From Leifsonia sp. ALI-44-B (GTDB lineage Bacteria > Actinomycetota > Actinomycetes > Actinomycetales > Microbacteriaceae), in NCBI RefSeq assembly GCF_001984125.1, contig NZ_MTQL01000005.1, positions 1-64,000 of the forward strand: a stretch of 64,000 nucleotides of DNA, read 5' to 3'. Below, one piece after another: positions 1 to 7,810 of the stretch (position 1 is the stretch's first letter; each line of letters begins with the position of its first letter). A program made the translations under genes and the position numbers. Below the pieces are notes generated by a model. It made no database searches and was not told where the DNA came from. It worked only from the letters and a program-made list of their open reading frames with translations.

Positions 1-226
1 ACCGGCCACGGGACTGGCCTCGTCTTTGCTGGGGCAGTAAGGAACGTCGTCGAATCACGCCAAGACGACTACGCCTGGCCGACGCCGCACGCACACTTCG
101 GCGTATGGGTCTCGGAGAACATACCGATCGTCGAAGGCGCCTGGGTGAATATCAGCGATGACCCTCAACTTCGCGATCGACACTTGTTCCCCCTCGTAAT
201 GTGATGCCGCCGTGGGGCTCGGGTGG

Positions 227-254
227 CGTCCGATAAGGGATGCTTGGCCGGGCA
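227..254 (+). repeat. 28-bp resolvase-like site, family 1, copy 1
   Basis: The left half CGTCCGATAAGGGATG matches the other copies at nearly every base. The right half (GGCCGGGCA) is less symmetrical. Six bases downstream is the accessory box GCGTGAAA (261-268), at the same spacing as in six other copies. It marks the left end of the unit carrying the gene at 343. No convincing gene was seen between position 1 and this site. Confidence 0.7.
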
Positions 255-342
255 CCCGAGGCGTGAAATGGATCGAGTTGGCTAGCGAGGAGTACCGTGC
301 TGTGTTCACGGGGCTCGGCGCCGGCCTGGCAAAGTAGGTTGC

Positions 343-720
343 ATGAATGAGCTGGGGAACCGCGTCATCCGTTCGACCAGGCTGGGCACGGTCGCTCTCG
401 TGTTGGCGGTAGTGGGCGCCGTCGGGTCTTGTGCCTCATCGGTGTTCGCGGGCTTGAACCTCGGGCCGTTGGAAGTGCGTTCGAACACCGGTCTCACCGA
501 TGAGGAGCAGGTCCTGCTGCTTGCCGTGTTCATCGTGATGGGGTCTCAGCTGGTGTGGGTCGGCGTGGCATTGTGGGGTGCGATCCAGGGGATTGTCGCA
601 ACGGTTCAGCACCGTGGCCGAAGGAGCGGCATCGCCGCTGTCGTGGTGGGTTTCGCGGCGCCGCTGGTGTCCTTCGTGCTCTGGCTTGTTCTCGTTCTGG
701 CGACGTCGCCGATCGGTTAG
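343..720 (+). CDS. Small membrane protein, cassette-borne (copy 1)
   Basis: This 125-aa protein has about three hydrophobic segments: residues 12-35 after an N-terminal RSTRLGTVALVL, a central segment containing VFIVMGSQLVWVG, and a C-terminal segment rich in Val and Leu. I do not recognise a functional family. A paralogue of identical length lies at 13016-13393, and its 15 bases before the ATG are almost the same. Both copies follow a family-1 site. The gene is the only one between the sites at 227 and 738. The DUF4190-like size and topology are suggestive only. Confidence 0.8.
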   Translation: MNELGNRVIRSTRLGTVALVLAVVGAVGSCASSVFAGLNLGPLEVRSNTGLTDEEQVLLLAVFIVMGSQLVWVGVALWGAIQGIVATVQHRGRRSGIAAVVVGFAAPLVSFVLWLVLVLATSPIG

Positions 721-737
721 CGGCCGCGCGTGCTCGG

Positions 738-765
738 TGTCCGGTAGGGGATGGTCTACGGGACG
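738..765 (+). repeat. 28-bp resolvase-like site, family 1, copy 2
   Basis: The half-sites TGTCCGGTAG and, read on the minus strand, CGTCCCGTAG form a strong dyad. It begins 18 bases after the stop of the gene at 343. The 60 bases following it closely match those following the site at 17222. Confidence 0.85.
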
Positions 766-822
766 GCCATAAGCCGATCGGCTTGAATGCAACACGGATG
801 AACGCGGCATTACCATCGAAGC

Positions 823-1065
823 GTGTTCAACATAGGTCAGCGCACCGCCGTAGAGGGCGCGTTCGCTCTCGCTGGCTACGAAGGGGCGATTCGAACGCTG
901 CCCGTCACCAGCGAGGACGAACGCATATTCGTGCTTGAGCGAGACGACTTGGGACGGCTTCGCGACATCCGGACGCTGGAGCAGATCGTTGGCCAACTGC
1001 TCGGGCGCAAGGTCGCAATCATCGACGTGGGGCCTGACGCCCCTGCATCTGTCCTGTTCACGTAG
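823..1065 (+). CDS. Conserved 80-aa cassette protein (copy 1)
   Basis: A small soluble alpha/beta-looking protein whose middle reads TLPVTSEDERIFVLERDD. The family is not recognised. A copy differing at only a handful of residues is at 17307-17549. In both places the gene fills the whole interval between two family-1 sites, and the downstream site starts at the base after the stop codon. Strong amino-acid conservation between the copies, with silent differences in the flanks, supports real coding. The start follows a conserved region; several starts are possible. Confidence 0.75.
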   Translation: MFNIGQRTAVEGAFALAGYEGAIRTLPVTSEDERIFVLERDDLGRLRDIRTLEQIVGQLLGRKVAIIDVGPDAPASVLFT

Positions 1066-1093
1066 TGTCCGGTAGGGGATGCTCCACCGGACG
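1066..1093 (+). repeat. 28-bp resolvase-like site, family 1, copy 3
   Basis: The left half is TGTCCGGTAGGGGATG and the end is CACCGGACG. It is followed after six bases by ACGTAAAA, a variant of the GCGTGAAA box. It abuts the stop codon at 1065. Confidence 0.85.
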
Positions 1094-1097
1094 CTTT

Positions 1098-1499
1098 TCA
1101 CGTAAAAACAGCGGGCCAAGCTTCCCGAGTCGGTGATGATGTCGACGATCTCTGCACTGATCTTGAATTCGCCGAACGCGACCGCCCGGATGAGAACAGC
1201 GGCCGCTGCGGCTGCCACACGACGACGAGGGTGCGTATCGTCACGGAACCGGCTGGCGCTGCGTTCTTCCGATCAGTGAACACGCCAACCCGCGCGGCGC
1301 TTCGCGATAGGAGAGCCGCGCTGAGAGCCCCACCTGCGGCGGTGATCGCGTGATGCCAGATCGGCGCCGCAGTGTCATTCTCTTCGCTGCAGAGAAATGG
1401 GTCGATCAGCAGCAAAACGACGAATTCCCAAGCAAAAACAGCGAAGACGATCAGGGCGGCCGCGAGGTCATCCCAGGCGGAGCGAGGTTTCGAACTCAC
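1098..1499 (-). CDS. Possible membrane protein, C-terminus doubtful
   Basis: The start is a GTG behind an AGGG-type Shine-Dalgarno. The first ~75 residues look real, with a hydrophobic helix (LAAALIVFAVFAWEFVVLLL) and a second Ala/Leu-rich segment. After about residue 90 the composition becomes Arg/Ser-rich and unlike a protein. Another minus frame over 1100-1218 reads more naturally (FGEFKISAEIVDIITDSG). A frameshift, or a gene broken by insertion of the neighbouring cassette site, is therefore likely. No function can be assigned. Confidence 0.4.
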   Translation of the reverse strand: MSSKPRSAWDDLAAALIVFAVFAWEFVVLLLIDPFLCSEENDTAAPIWHHAITAAGGALSAALLSRSAARVGVFTDRKNAAPAGSVTIRTLVVVWQPQRPLFSSGRSRSANSRSVQRSSTSSPTREAWPAVFT

Positions 1500-1560
1500 C
1501 TTTCGACCCTATTGGACCAGCCGAAACCGATTCGTAAGTTGTGGTCGCAGATTCCAGTAC

Positions 1561-2019
1561 TTAGTTGCCTTTGGGGTCACCGCTAGCGGTATCCCAGGCG
1601 TAGTAGGTGCCGTCCTTCTCGAACGTCATCCACCGGTCGCAGTCCCAACCCGTCTCGGGGATGTCGGTTGGCCACCATGCCGGCTCGACGGCGCTTTTGC
1701 CCTCGATCGGGCCGGGCGTGCAGTACTCAGCGGTGATGCCGTTCTCGCTGGTCCATCGGGCGGCGGCGCCGAAGTCATCGAGTTTGGCGAAGAGTTCAAC
1801 GTCTCGGCTGTCGCCGGTGATGAAGCCGGGGAACCGGACTCCGTCATCGGACTTGCGGGCTTCTGCGATGGTGTCGAATTGGTAGGACGCATCTTTGGTC
1901 TGTGCGGCTTCGATGAGCGAGCAACCGCTGAGAGTGACAGCAGCGCTGGCAGTGAGGGCGGCTGCGGCGAGGATGGTTCGGGTTCGGGGAGAGGCTGTGG
2001 GGGTGGTTCGAGTGGTCAT
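1561..2019 (-). CDS. Putative lipoprotein
   Basis: The start is placed at the ATG giving MTTRTTPTASPRTRTILAAA, a basic n-region followed by a hydrophobic stretch and the lipobox LSGC, so it is probably processed by Lgt/LspA and anchored outside the membrane. The mature part is ~120 residues and contains three Cys-Trp-rich patches (EYCTPGP, WDCDRWMTFEKDGTYYAWD). The family is not recognised. It is transcribed in the same direction as the wall-associated gene at 2137-2850, but nothing else ties the two together. Confidence 0.7.
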   Translation of the reverse strand: MTTRTTPTASPRTRTILAAAALTASAAVTLSGCSLIEAAQTKDASYQFDTIAEARKSDDGVRFPGFITGDSRDVELFAKLDDFGAAARWTSENGITAEYCTPGPIEGKSAVEPAWWPTDIPETGWDCDRWMTFEKDGTYYAWDTASGDPKGN

Positions 2020-2136
2020 AGGAAGAGCCAACCGGTTGCCGCTCGGACACGCGTCACCCCAGGGGGTCTGCACTGTCATCCGAAGGATGTCTCATTCATC
2101 GTCCGAATGGTTCACCGAGCGCCGCCCGGTGCCGGT

Positions 2137-2850
2137 CTAGTACGAGCCGACGGCTTGCGAGCGGGCCCATGCGCCACACGGGCTGCCGTATCGGGCGGCG
2201 ATGTAGCCGAGCCCCCAGGTGATCTGCGTGACAGGGTTTGTCTGCCAATCGGCGCCAGCCGAAGCCATCTTCGTACCGGGGTATGCCTGTGGGATGCCGT
2301 ACGCACCGGAGGACGGGTTCGCAGCGTTCACCCGCCATCCTGATTCTTTGTTCCACAACGACACAAGGCACGAGTACTGGTCGTCGCCCATGCCTCGAGC
2401 GGCGAGCATCTCGCGGGCGATCGCTTTCGCGGAGCCCGGGTCCGGGGCGGCGACCGGGCCGGTCGGAACCGTGGGAGCAGGCTTTCCGGCTTTCGGTGCC
2501 TTCGCTGCGGGTGTGGTCTCGACGGGTGGCGGTGTGATGACCGGTTTCGGCGCAAGAGCCACCGTGTAGCCGTCACGATCGAAAGCCGTGTCGTAGCTGC
2601 CCGTCGCGGTCACGGTTTGCGTGGCCTCGCCATCGAACCGTCCTGCGGGCTGGAAGTAGGGCGATGCGATGGCACCGGCGGTCGGGTCGACGACGTTCAC
2701 CACGCACACGGCTCCGACGGCTGCGAAAGCGAATGCAGAGAGTACGGCGCGGCCACGAGATATCGGTCGACGGAAGCTTCGACGTGCGTGGCCGGCGGGC
2801 CGAGTGAGAACGCTGTGAGCGGCAAGATGTTTCCCCATACCATTCACCAT
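2137..2850 (-). CDS. Secreted lytic-transglycosylase-like protein
   Basis: The N-terminus is a basic stretch then a hydrophobic segment (AFAFAAVGAVCVV), so a signal anchor or signal peptide. A Pro/Ala-rich linker (residues ~100-140) leads to a C-terminal domain of ~85 residues with WNKESGWRVNAANPSSGAYGIPQA. This pattern (a Glu followed by Ser-Gly-Trp, then Gly-x-x-Gly-x-Pro-Gln) is typical of the SLT-like domain in actinobacterial secreted proteins that cut or bind peptidoglycan. The C-terminus ends GSY, usual for this group. ATG codons at 2850 and 2838 are both possible starts. It sits beside the sensor/cell-wall gene block. Confidence 0.75.
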   Translation of the reverse strand: MVNGMGKHLAAHSVLTRPAGHARRSFRRPISRGRAVLSAFAFAAVGAVCVVNVVDPTAGAIASPYFQPAGRFDGEATQTVTATGSYDTAFDRDGYTVALAPKPVITPPPVETTPAAKAPKAGKPAPTVPTGPVAAPDPGSAKAIAREMLAARGMGDDQYSCLVSLWNKESGWRVNAANPSSGAYGIPQAYPGTKMASAGADWQTNPVTQITWGLGYIAARYGSPCGAWARSQAVGSY

Positions 2851-2984
2851 ACGCGGGTGGGCTGAACGTCACTTACGTGAAGATCTGCGCGGAGGCGTGG
2901 TCACTCGACGGGGACGCCTCTTGCTTGAGAACCCCTCGAACACGCCATTCACCACGACGATTCAATGACCGCTTTCTACCCGTG

Positions 2985-4112
2985 TCACTCGGTTGAGGGC
3001 ACCGGGCCAACCGTGCCGGCGTTTGTCGCTGTGGGCTCTCGTGGAAACTCAACCCGCACATGGAGTCCGCCGCCTTCGCGAGGCGTCAACCCGAGGGTGC
3101 CGTGGTGTGCCTGAATGATTCGCTCGACGATAGAAAGCCCGAGTCCCGTTCCGGTGTAGCCCTCGGTGCGTGCACGGTCGGTGCCGCGGAGGAATGGTTC
3201 AGTCAGCATTGCCACCCGCTCAGGGGTGAGTTCCGTGCCGGTGTTTTCGACGGTAAGGACCCCGCCAGCTGGGGTTTCCTGTGTCGTCACCTGGACGCTT
3301 CCTCCGCCGGGGTGGTTGTGAACAATGGCGTTGTGGATGAGGTTTGCGATCAGTTGAAGCAGGAGCGGCGGTGAACCGGTCGCCATAGTGATGTCACCAT
3401 CGATATCGATGCGCACGTGGTGCGCTTCGGCGAGAGGGAGAAGTGTTTCGGCGGCCTGCTCGGCGAATAGAGACAGATCAACGGCCTCGCGTGTAGGAAT
3501 GTCTTTGTCAGCGCGGCTCAGCAGGAGCAGCGCCTCGGTTACCTCTATGGCACGGGTGTTCGTCTCTTTGAGTCTGGCGAGATCTGCTGCGTGATCTCTG
3601 TTTCGGTCGTGTTGGGCGACATCGATGAGGGTCTGCATGATGGCAAGCGGGGTGCGTAGCTCGTGAGAGGCGTTAGCGGCGAATCGTTGCTGCTCCGAAA
3701 CGTGGGCCTCGATCTGAGTGAGCATCGAGTCAAACGCGTCGGCGAGCTCGCGGAACTCGTCCTGCCGACCTTTCATCCGGATCCTGTGCGAGAGGTGACC
3801 CGTAGCGGCTTCTCGTGTAGCGGCCGTCATGCGGTTGAGGGGCGCCAGCATGCGACCAGCCAGAACCCATCCGCCGGCCAAGCTGAGGAGTAACAGGAAC
3901 ACGAACGCGCCAGTAGCAGCAGGAATGAAAGCCCGAATCAGGTCGCCCCTGCCCGGCGAGAAACCATCACGTCCACTCGCCGAGCTTGGGGGGACATAGC
4001 GCAACAAAAACACCCACACCACAGACAGCAGCAACGCCCCGGCCAGCATGACTAACCAGACGTAGCTCAAGGCAAACTTTAGGCGCGCACTCGGCCCGGG
4101 AGCCCTATTCAT
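2985..4112 (-). CDS. Sensor histidine kinase (VanS-like position)
   Basis: Two membrane segments near the N-terminus (around residues 15-40 and 65-95) flank a short extracytoplasmic loop. A HAMP region follows (LAPLNRMTAATREA), then a HisKA box with the phospho-acceptor in ASHELRTPL, and an HATPase domain with an N box (NLIHNAIVHN) and a G box (GTGLGLSIV). The ATG at 4112 overlaps the regulator's stop by 8 nt, indicating translational coupling; a GTG at 4124 is the alternative. It is transcribed with the response regulator and divergently from the VanY-like gene, so it probably controls the cell-wall genes on the other strand. The signal sensed is unknown. Confidence 0.9.
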   Translation of the reverse strand: MNRAPGPSARLKFALSYVWLVMLAGALLLSVVWVFLLRYVPPSSASGRDGFSPGRGDLIRAFIPAATGAFVFLLLLSLAGGWVLAGRMLAPLNRMTAATREAATGHLSHRIRMKGRQDEFRELADAFDSMLTQIEAHVSEQQRFAANASHELRTPLAIMQTLIDVAQHDRNRDHAADLARLKETNTRAIEVTEALLLLSRADKDIPTREAVDLSLFAEQAAETLLPLAEAHHVRIDIDGDITMATGSPPLLLQLIANLIHNAIVHNHPGGGSVQVTTQETPAGGVLTVENTGTELTPERVAMLTEPFLRGTDRARTEGYTGTGLGLSIVERIIQAHHGTLGLTPREGGGLHVRVEFPREPTATNAGTVGPVPSTE

Positions 4113-4801
4113 GCGAGGTGCCACTGGACGGAACGTCCGTGTCCGCGTAAATGCGGTATCCCGCGCCCGGAACCGTGGAAATGAGCCACGGTTCTCCGAG
4201 GCGCTTCCGGAGAGCCGATATCGTTATCCGGACGGCGTTGGTGAACGGATCGGCGTTTTCATCCCAGGCCTTCCGTAGAAGTTCCTCGGCGCTGATTACC
4301 CCGCCCTCTGCTGCCATGAGGATTTCGAGCACAGCGAACTGCTTGCGGGTGAGTGCGATGTACCGGTCTTCGCGGTACACCTCGCGACGGAAGGGGTCGA
4401 GTCGTAGACCGGCGATTTCCTGGACCGGGGCCCGGCTGTGCGCCCTTCGGCGGTCTAAAGCACGGAGCCGCATTACCAACTCCGGCAACTCGAACGGCTT
4501 GGTGAGATAGTCGTCAGCGCCAAGGCTGAATCCGGATGCTTTGTCGTCGAGACGGTCGGCGGCAGTGAGCATGAGGAACGGCATCCCCGTGCCGGACGCG
4601 ACGATGTGTTTAGCGATCTCGTCGCCTGAGACGCCGGGAACATCACGATCGAGAATCGTAATGTCGTACTCGTTGATACTGAGTAGGTATAGAGCGGTGT
4701 GTCCGTCGTTCGCAATGTCGGCCGCGATAGCTTCGAGTCGTAGTCCGTCACGCACGGCTTCGGCCATGAACGGTTCGTCCTCAACGATCAACACACGCAT
4801 G
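4105..4801 (-). CDS. OmpR-family response regulator
   Basis: The start at 4801 gives MRVLIVEDEPFMAEAV, the usual beginning of a receiver domain. The acidic pocket is VEDE, the phosphorylated Asp lies in ITILDRDVPG, and the conserved Lys is in DDYLTKPFELPEL. The C-terminal ~95 residues form a winged-helix trans_reg_C domain (RKQFAVLEILMAAEGGVISAEELL, then NAVRITISALRKRLG). Partner of the kinase at 2985-4112. The 85-bp gap to the divergent gene at 4887 should hold both promoters. A longer frame upstream is open but unlikely. Confidence 0.92.
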
Positions 4802-4886
4802 ATCTCAGGGTACGGCGTGCCGCTTATCGTCGGCGTATCGAAAAGCCCATACGACCATGTAACACGGGCCCGTGTGTGCTGAGCAC

Positions 4887-5504
4887 ATGACACGACTCAC
4901 CAATGCCCGTCGACTGGCTTCACGTACCCTTGTTCCTTTCGCTCTGCTCGCTCTCGTAGGCACTGGTTTGGCGGGTTGTCAGCTGGCCGACGGCGGCTCG
5001 ATGTCCGCGCCCCAGGATGGCTTTGCGCAAACCGTCGGGAGCGATGCTGCTGAAGGTGTCCTGCCCGACGGCGCGACGGTGTTCGATGAGAACCTTCCCG
5101 GCATCGCAAATCTCGATCCTGCGCTGCGGGCCGCGGTGGAGCAGGCATCCCGGGCAGCTCTCGAGGAGGACGATGTGCAGCTGGTGGTGACCAGTGGGTG
5201 GCGTTCGGCCGTGCTTCAGAACCGGCTCTTGGATAACGCTGTCCTGGAATACGGCTCCCGTGAAGAAGCTGCTCGGTGGGTTGCTACCCCGGAAACCTCA
5301 GCACATGTGACCGGTACAGCGGTCGATATCGGCGGGATGGACGGCTATCTCTGGCTCGGTGAACCCGACCATGGTTCGGCATACGGGTTGTGCCAGATCT
5401 ACGTGAACGAGCGGTGGCATTTTGAGCTTATTCCGGATGCCGTGTCCCAGGGGTGCCCGGACCAATACCTCGACCCGACGCACGACCCAAGAATGCAACC
5501 GTGA
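4887..5504 (+). CDS. VanY-type D,D-carboxypeptidase lipoprotein
   Basis: A basic N-terminus, a hydrophobic stretch and the lipobox LAGC give a lipid-anchored exported enzyme. The zinc-peptidase motifs are clear: SAHVTGTAVDIG (SxHxxGxAxD, two zinc ligands) and ERWHFEL (ExWH, catalytic Glu and third ligand). Peptidase_M15/VanY enzymes remove the terminal D-Ala of stem pentapeptides. Divergent from a two-component system and upstream of a racemase and a D-Ala-D-X ligase, it fits a glycopeptide-resistance-like set that deletes the vancomycin target. A VanX-like dipeptidase role cannot be excluded from sequence alone. Confidence 0.88.
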   Translation: MTRLTNARRLASRTLVPFALLALVGTGLAGCQLADGGSMSAPQDGFAQTVGSDAAEGVLPDGATVFDENLPGIANLDPALRAAVEQASRAALEEDDVQLVVTSGWRSAVLQNRLLDNAVLEYGSREEAARWVATPETSAHVTGTAVDIGGMDGYLWLGEPDHGSAYGLCQIYVNERWHFELIPDAVSQGCPDQYLDPTHDPRMQP

Positions 5505-5660
5505 GGCTGTCTCCGCTCTCCGCCGCACTGATGGCCGCCTCGCCTGCTGGCCAGTTCTGACCTCTTGGACACCCCACCCAAGGAAATGGCGCTGACATAT
5601 CGTCCTTGTATCGAAAACCCGATACATTGCCGCAACACGCGGATCATTTGACTTGATCAC

Positions 5661-6920
5661 ATGCGATCACCCACCTCGGCGCTCATCGTTCACGACGATG
5701 CGATCCGCGAAAACACCCTGCGGTTCCATTCGCTAACCCGAGGACGACTCATGGCCGTGCTCAAGGCCGACGCTTTCGGACACGGGGACATCGCACGAGC
5801 GGTGCTCGAATCCGGCGCTGGCTCAATCGGTGTCACATGCATAGACGAGGCACTCGCGCTACGCGCCACCGGTATTGGTGCCCCTATCCTCAGCTGGCTC
5901 AACACCCCAGGCGCAGACTTTGAGACGGCCCTGCGCGAGAGTATCGATCTGGCGGTGCCCAACCTCGAACTGCTCCATGCCGTTGCGCAGGCAGCGCGAC
6001 GTACCGGCAAAACGGCGCGCGTGCACCTGCACGTTGACGTAGGAATCAACCGGGACGGTTGCCCGGTTCATGATTGGGCAGCCCTGTGCACGCTCGCCCG
6101 CGAGCACGAGGCCGCTGGCACGATCCGCGTAGTCGGCGTAATGGGACACATGTCGTGTGCGGACGACCCGGGTAACCCGCAGAACGCGCGCGAACGTTTG
6201 GTCTTCGAGAACGCGGTTCGCACCGCTAGGCGGCGAGCACTGAACCCCCAGCTAACCCACCTCGCCGCAACGGCGGCGACGCTGACCAACGCGGGTGGCA
6301 GTCTCGGGATCCATCGAATCGGTGCGGGCCTGTTTGGTATCGACCCTTCCGGCACAACAAGCTTCCTCAGGCCTGCTCTGACGCTGACTACGGCTGTTGT
6401 TTCCTCCCATGAAGTGCCCACACATGCGGGCATCGGCTATGGGCATGACTTCATCACCACAGCCCGCACCCATATGGCGCTCCTGCCTCTCGGCTACGGG
6501 GACGGACTTCCCCGCAGCGCGTCCGGGCAAGCAGAAGTGCTTGTACGGGGGCGACGACGCCCGTTGGTGGGCCGGTTCTCGATGGACATGGTCGTCGTGG
6601 ACACCGGCGACGACCTCCTTCATCCCGGAGAAACGGTCACCATCTTCGGCCCCGGACGAGAAGGGGAACCGACCGTCGCCGAATGGGCGCAATGGTCGAA
6701 CACGATCGAACACGAAATCCTCACCCGGGTGGGCTCCTGGAACTCCCGCATTCAACGCACCCATGACACAACGCGCCAAGAACCGCACCAGCAACAAGGA
6801 GACACCTCATGCCCCAGCCCACGTACCGCCGAATCGCCGTTATCGGTGGCGGAGCGAACGACGAACATCACGTCTCCCTTGCATCCGCTGCCGCCGTCAC
6901 ACGAGCCATCCGCGAACTGA
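5661..6920 (+). CDS. Alanine/serine racemase (Alr/VanT racemase domain)
   Basis: The fold-type III PLP racemase is marked by the lysine motif VLKADAFGHG (Lys35), GHMSCAD, RIGAGLFGID and the second catalytic Tyr in GIGYGHD. The racemase body ends around residue 365 (RVGSWNSRIQ). A ~55-residue Pro/Ser/His-rich tail follows, read through the start of the next gene, giving a 112-nt overlap that is unusual for Alr. The neighbouring ligase has the EKY signature linked to D-Ser use, so D-Ser production (VanT-like) is as likely as D-Ala. VanT proteins fuse this domain to a membrane acyltransferase-like domain; here that type of domain is encoded separately at 7807. Confidence 0.87.
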   Translation: MRSPTSALIVHDDAIRENTLRFHSLTRGRLMAVLKADAFGHGDIARAVLESGAGSIGVTCIDEALALRATGIGAPILSWLNTPGADFETALRESIDLAVPNLELLHAVAQAARRTGKTARVHLHVDVGINRDGCPVHDWAALCTLAREHEAAGTIRVVGVMGHMSCADDPGNPQNARERLVFENAVRTARRRALNPQLTHLAATAATLTNAGGSLGIHRIGAGLFGIDPSGTTSFLRPALTLTTAVVSSHEVPTHAGIGYGHDFITTARTHMALLPLGYGDGLPRSASGQAEVLVRGRRRPLVGRFSMDMVVVDTGDDLLHPGETVTIFGPGREGEPTVAEWAQWSNTIEHEILTRVGSWNSRIQRTHDTTRQEPHQQQGDTSCPSPRTAESPLSVAERTTNITSPLHPLPPSHEPSAN

Positions 6921-7810
6921 ACCTCACCGCCGTCCCACTCACCATCACCGAAAACGGTACATGGCGGGACGAGAGCGGTACCGACGTTCCGGCGCATCGC
7001 GCCATCGAGATACTCACCGGCTGTGACATTGCATTCCCAGTGCTACACGGCGTCCGGGGCGAAGATGGCACGATCGCGGGCCTGCTCGACCTATCGGGCA
7101 TCCCGTTCGCCGGTTCACCGGTGCGAGCTGGGGCACTCGGGATACACAAGCACGTCACCAAGCTCATCGCCGAATCGCTGGGCATTGCCACTGCGAAGTC
7201 GCAGCTCGTCCAACCCGGGTCCGAGGCGACGACGACCAGTCTCCAACCCCCGTTCGTCGTAAAACCAGCCACAGGCGGTTCGAGCAACGGCGTCTTCGTT
7301 GTCGCCGACCCCGACGACATCGCAAAAGCTGTCGCCCAAGCGCGGAAATATGGCCACTCCGTGCTGGTCGAAGAGTATGTCGTGGGGCGGGAGTTGGACA
7401 TCGCCGCTTTCCGGGACCGGAACGGCACGCTCCGTCTGGGGGCGGTCCTGGAGATCGACGTAACCTCCGGGGGAGTATTCGGCGCTGCAGAGAAGTACGA
7501 CGGAAGGGCACAGTTCACCGTGCCCGCACGGATCAGCGACGCAGATGAGTCAGCAATCCGAACCGCTGCGGCCCTGCTTTACGAGGCACTGGAATGCGCA
7601 GGAGTTGCCCGCTTCGACTTCTTCCTCACCGACTCCGGACCCATTCTCAACGAGGTGAACACATCACCCGGGATGACCGAGCACTCGCAAGTACCGTTGA
7701 TGTACGCCACGATTGGCCTCAGCTACACCGGCCTCATCGCAGAACTCCTCGACGCCGTCAGCTGTTCCGTTTCCGGCAACACGGTCGAGCCGACTACGCG
7801 GCGCGCATGA
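6809..7810 (+). CDS. D-Ala-D-X ligase (Ddl/Van ligase family)
   Basis: The 333-aa ATP-grasp ligase starts at the ATG behind AAGGAGACACCTC. N-terminal substrate motifs include DEHHVSLASA and FPVLHGVRGEDGTIAG. The ATP-grasp part has VVKPATGGSSNGV, VEEYVVGRELD and the metal-binding NEVNTSPGM (residues 281-289). The omega-loop region carries EKY at 228-230. That tripeptide is reported for VanC/E/G-type D-Ala-D-Ser ligases, whereas D-Lac ligases would need a VanH dehydrogenase, which is absent here. With the racemase and VanY it suggests a D-Ala-D-Ser pathway, though an ordinary second Ddl remains possible. It shares an ATGA overlap with the next gene. Confidence 0.88.
   Translation: MPQPTYRRIAVIGGGANDEHHVSLASAAAVTRAIRELNLTAVPLTITENGTWRDESGTDVPAHRAIEILTGCDIAFPVLHGVRGEDGTIAGLLDLSGIPFAGSPVRAGALGIHKHVTKLIAESLGIATAKSQLVQPGSEATTTSLQPPFVVKPATGGSSNGVFVVADPDDIAKAVAQARKYGHSVLVEEYVVGRELDIAAFRDRNGTLRLGAVLEIDVTSGGVFGAAEKYDGRAQFTVPARISDADESAIRTAAALLYEALECAGVARFDFFLTDSGPILNEVNTSPGMTEHSQVPLMYATIGLSYTGLIAELLDAVSCSVSGNTVEPTTRRA

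Noticed and set aside
55-309. 84-aa minus-strand frame at the window start
   Set aside because: It crosses the first family-1 site and shows no signal, motif or ribosome-binding site.
436-1218. 260-aa open frame on the minus strand
   Set aside because: It runs antisense to two well-supported genes and through two recombination sites, and its composition (Arg/His-rich) is that of a shadow frame.
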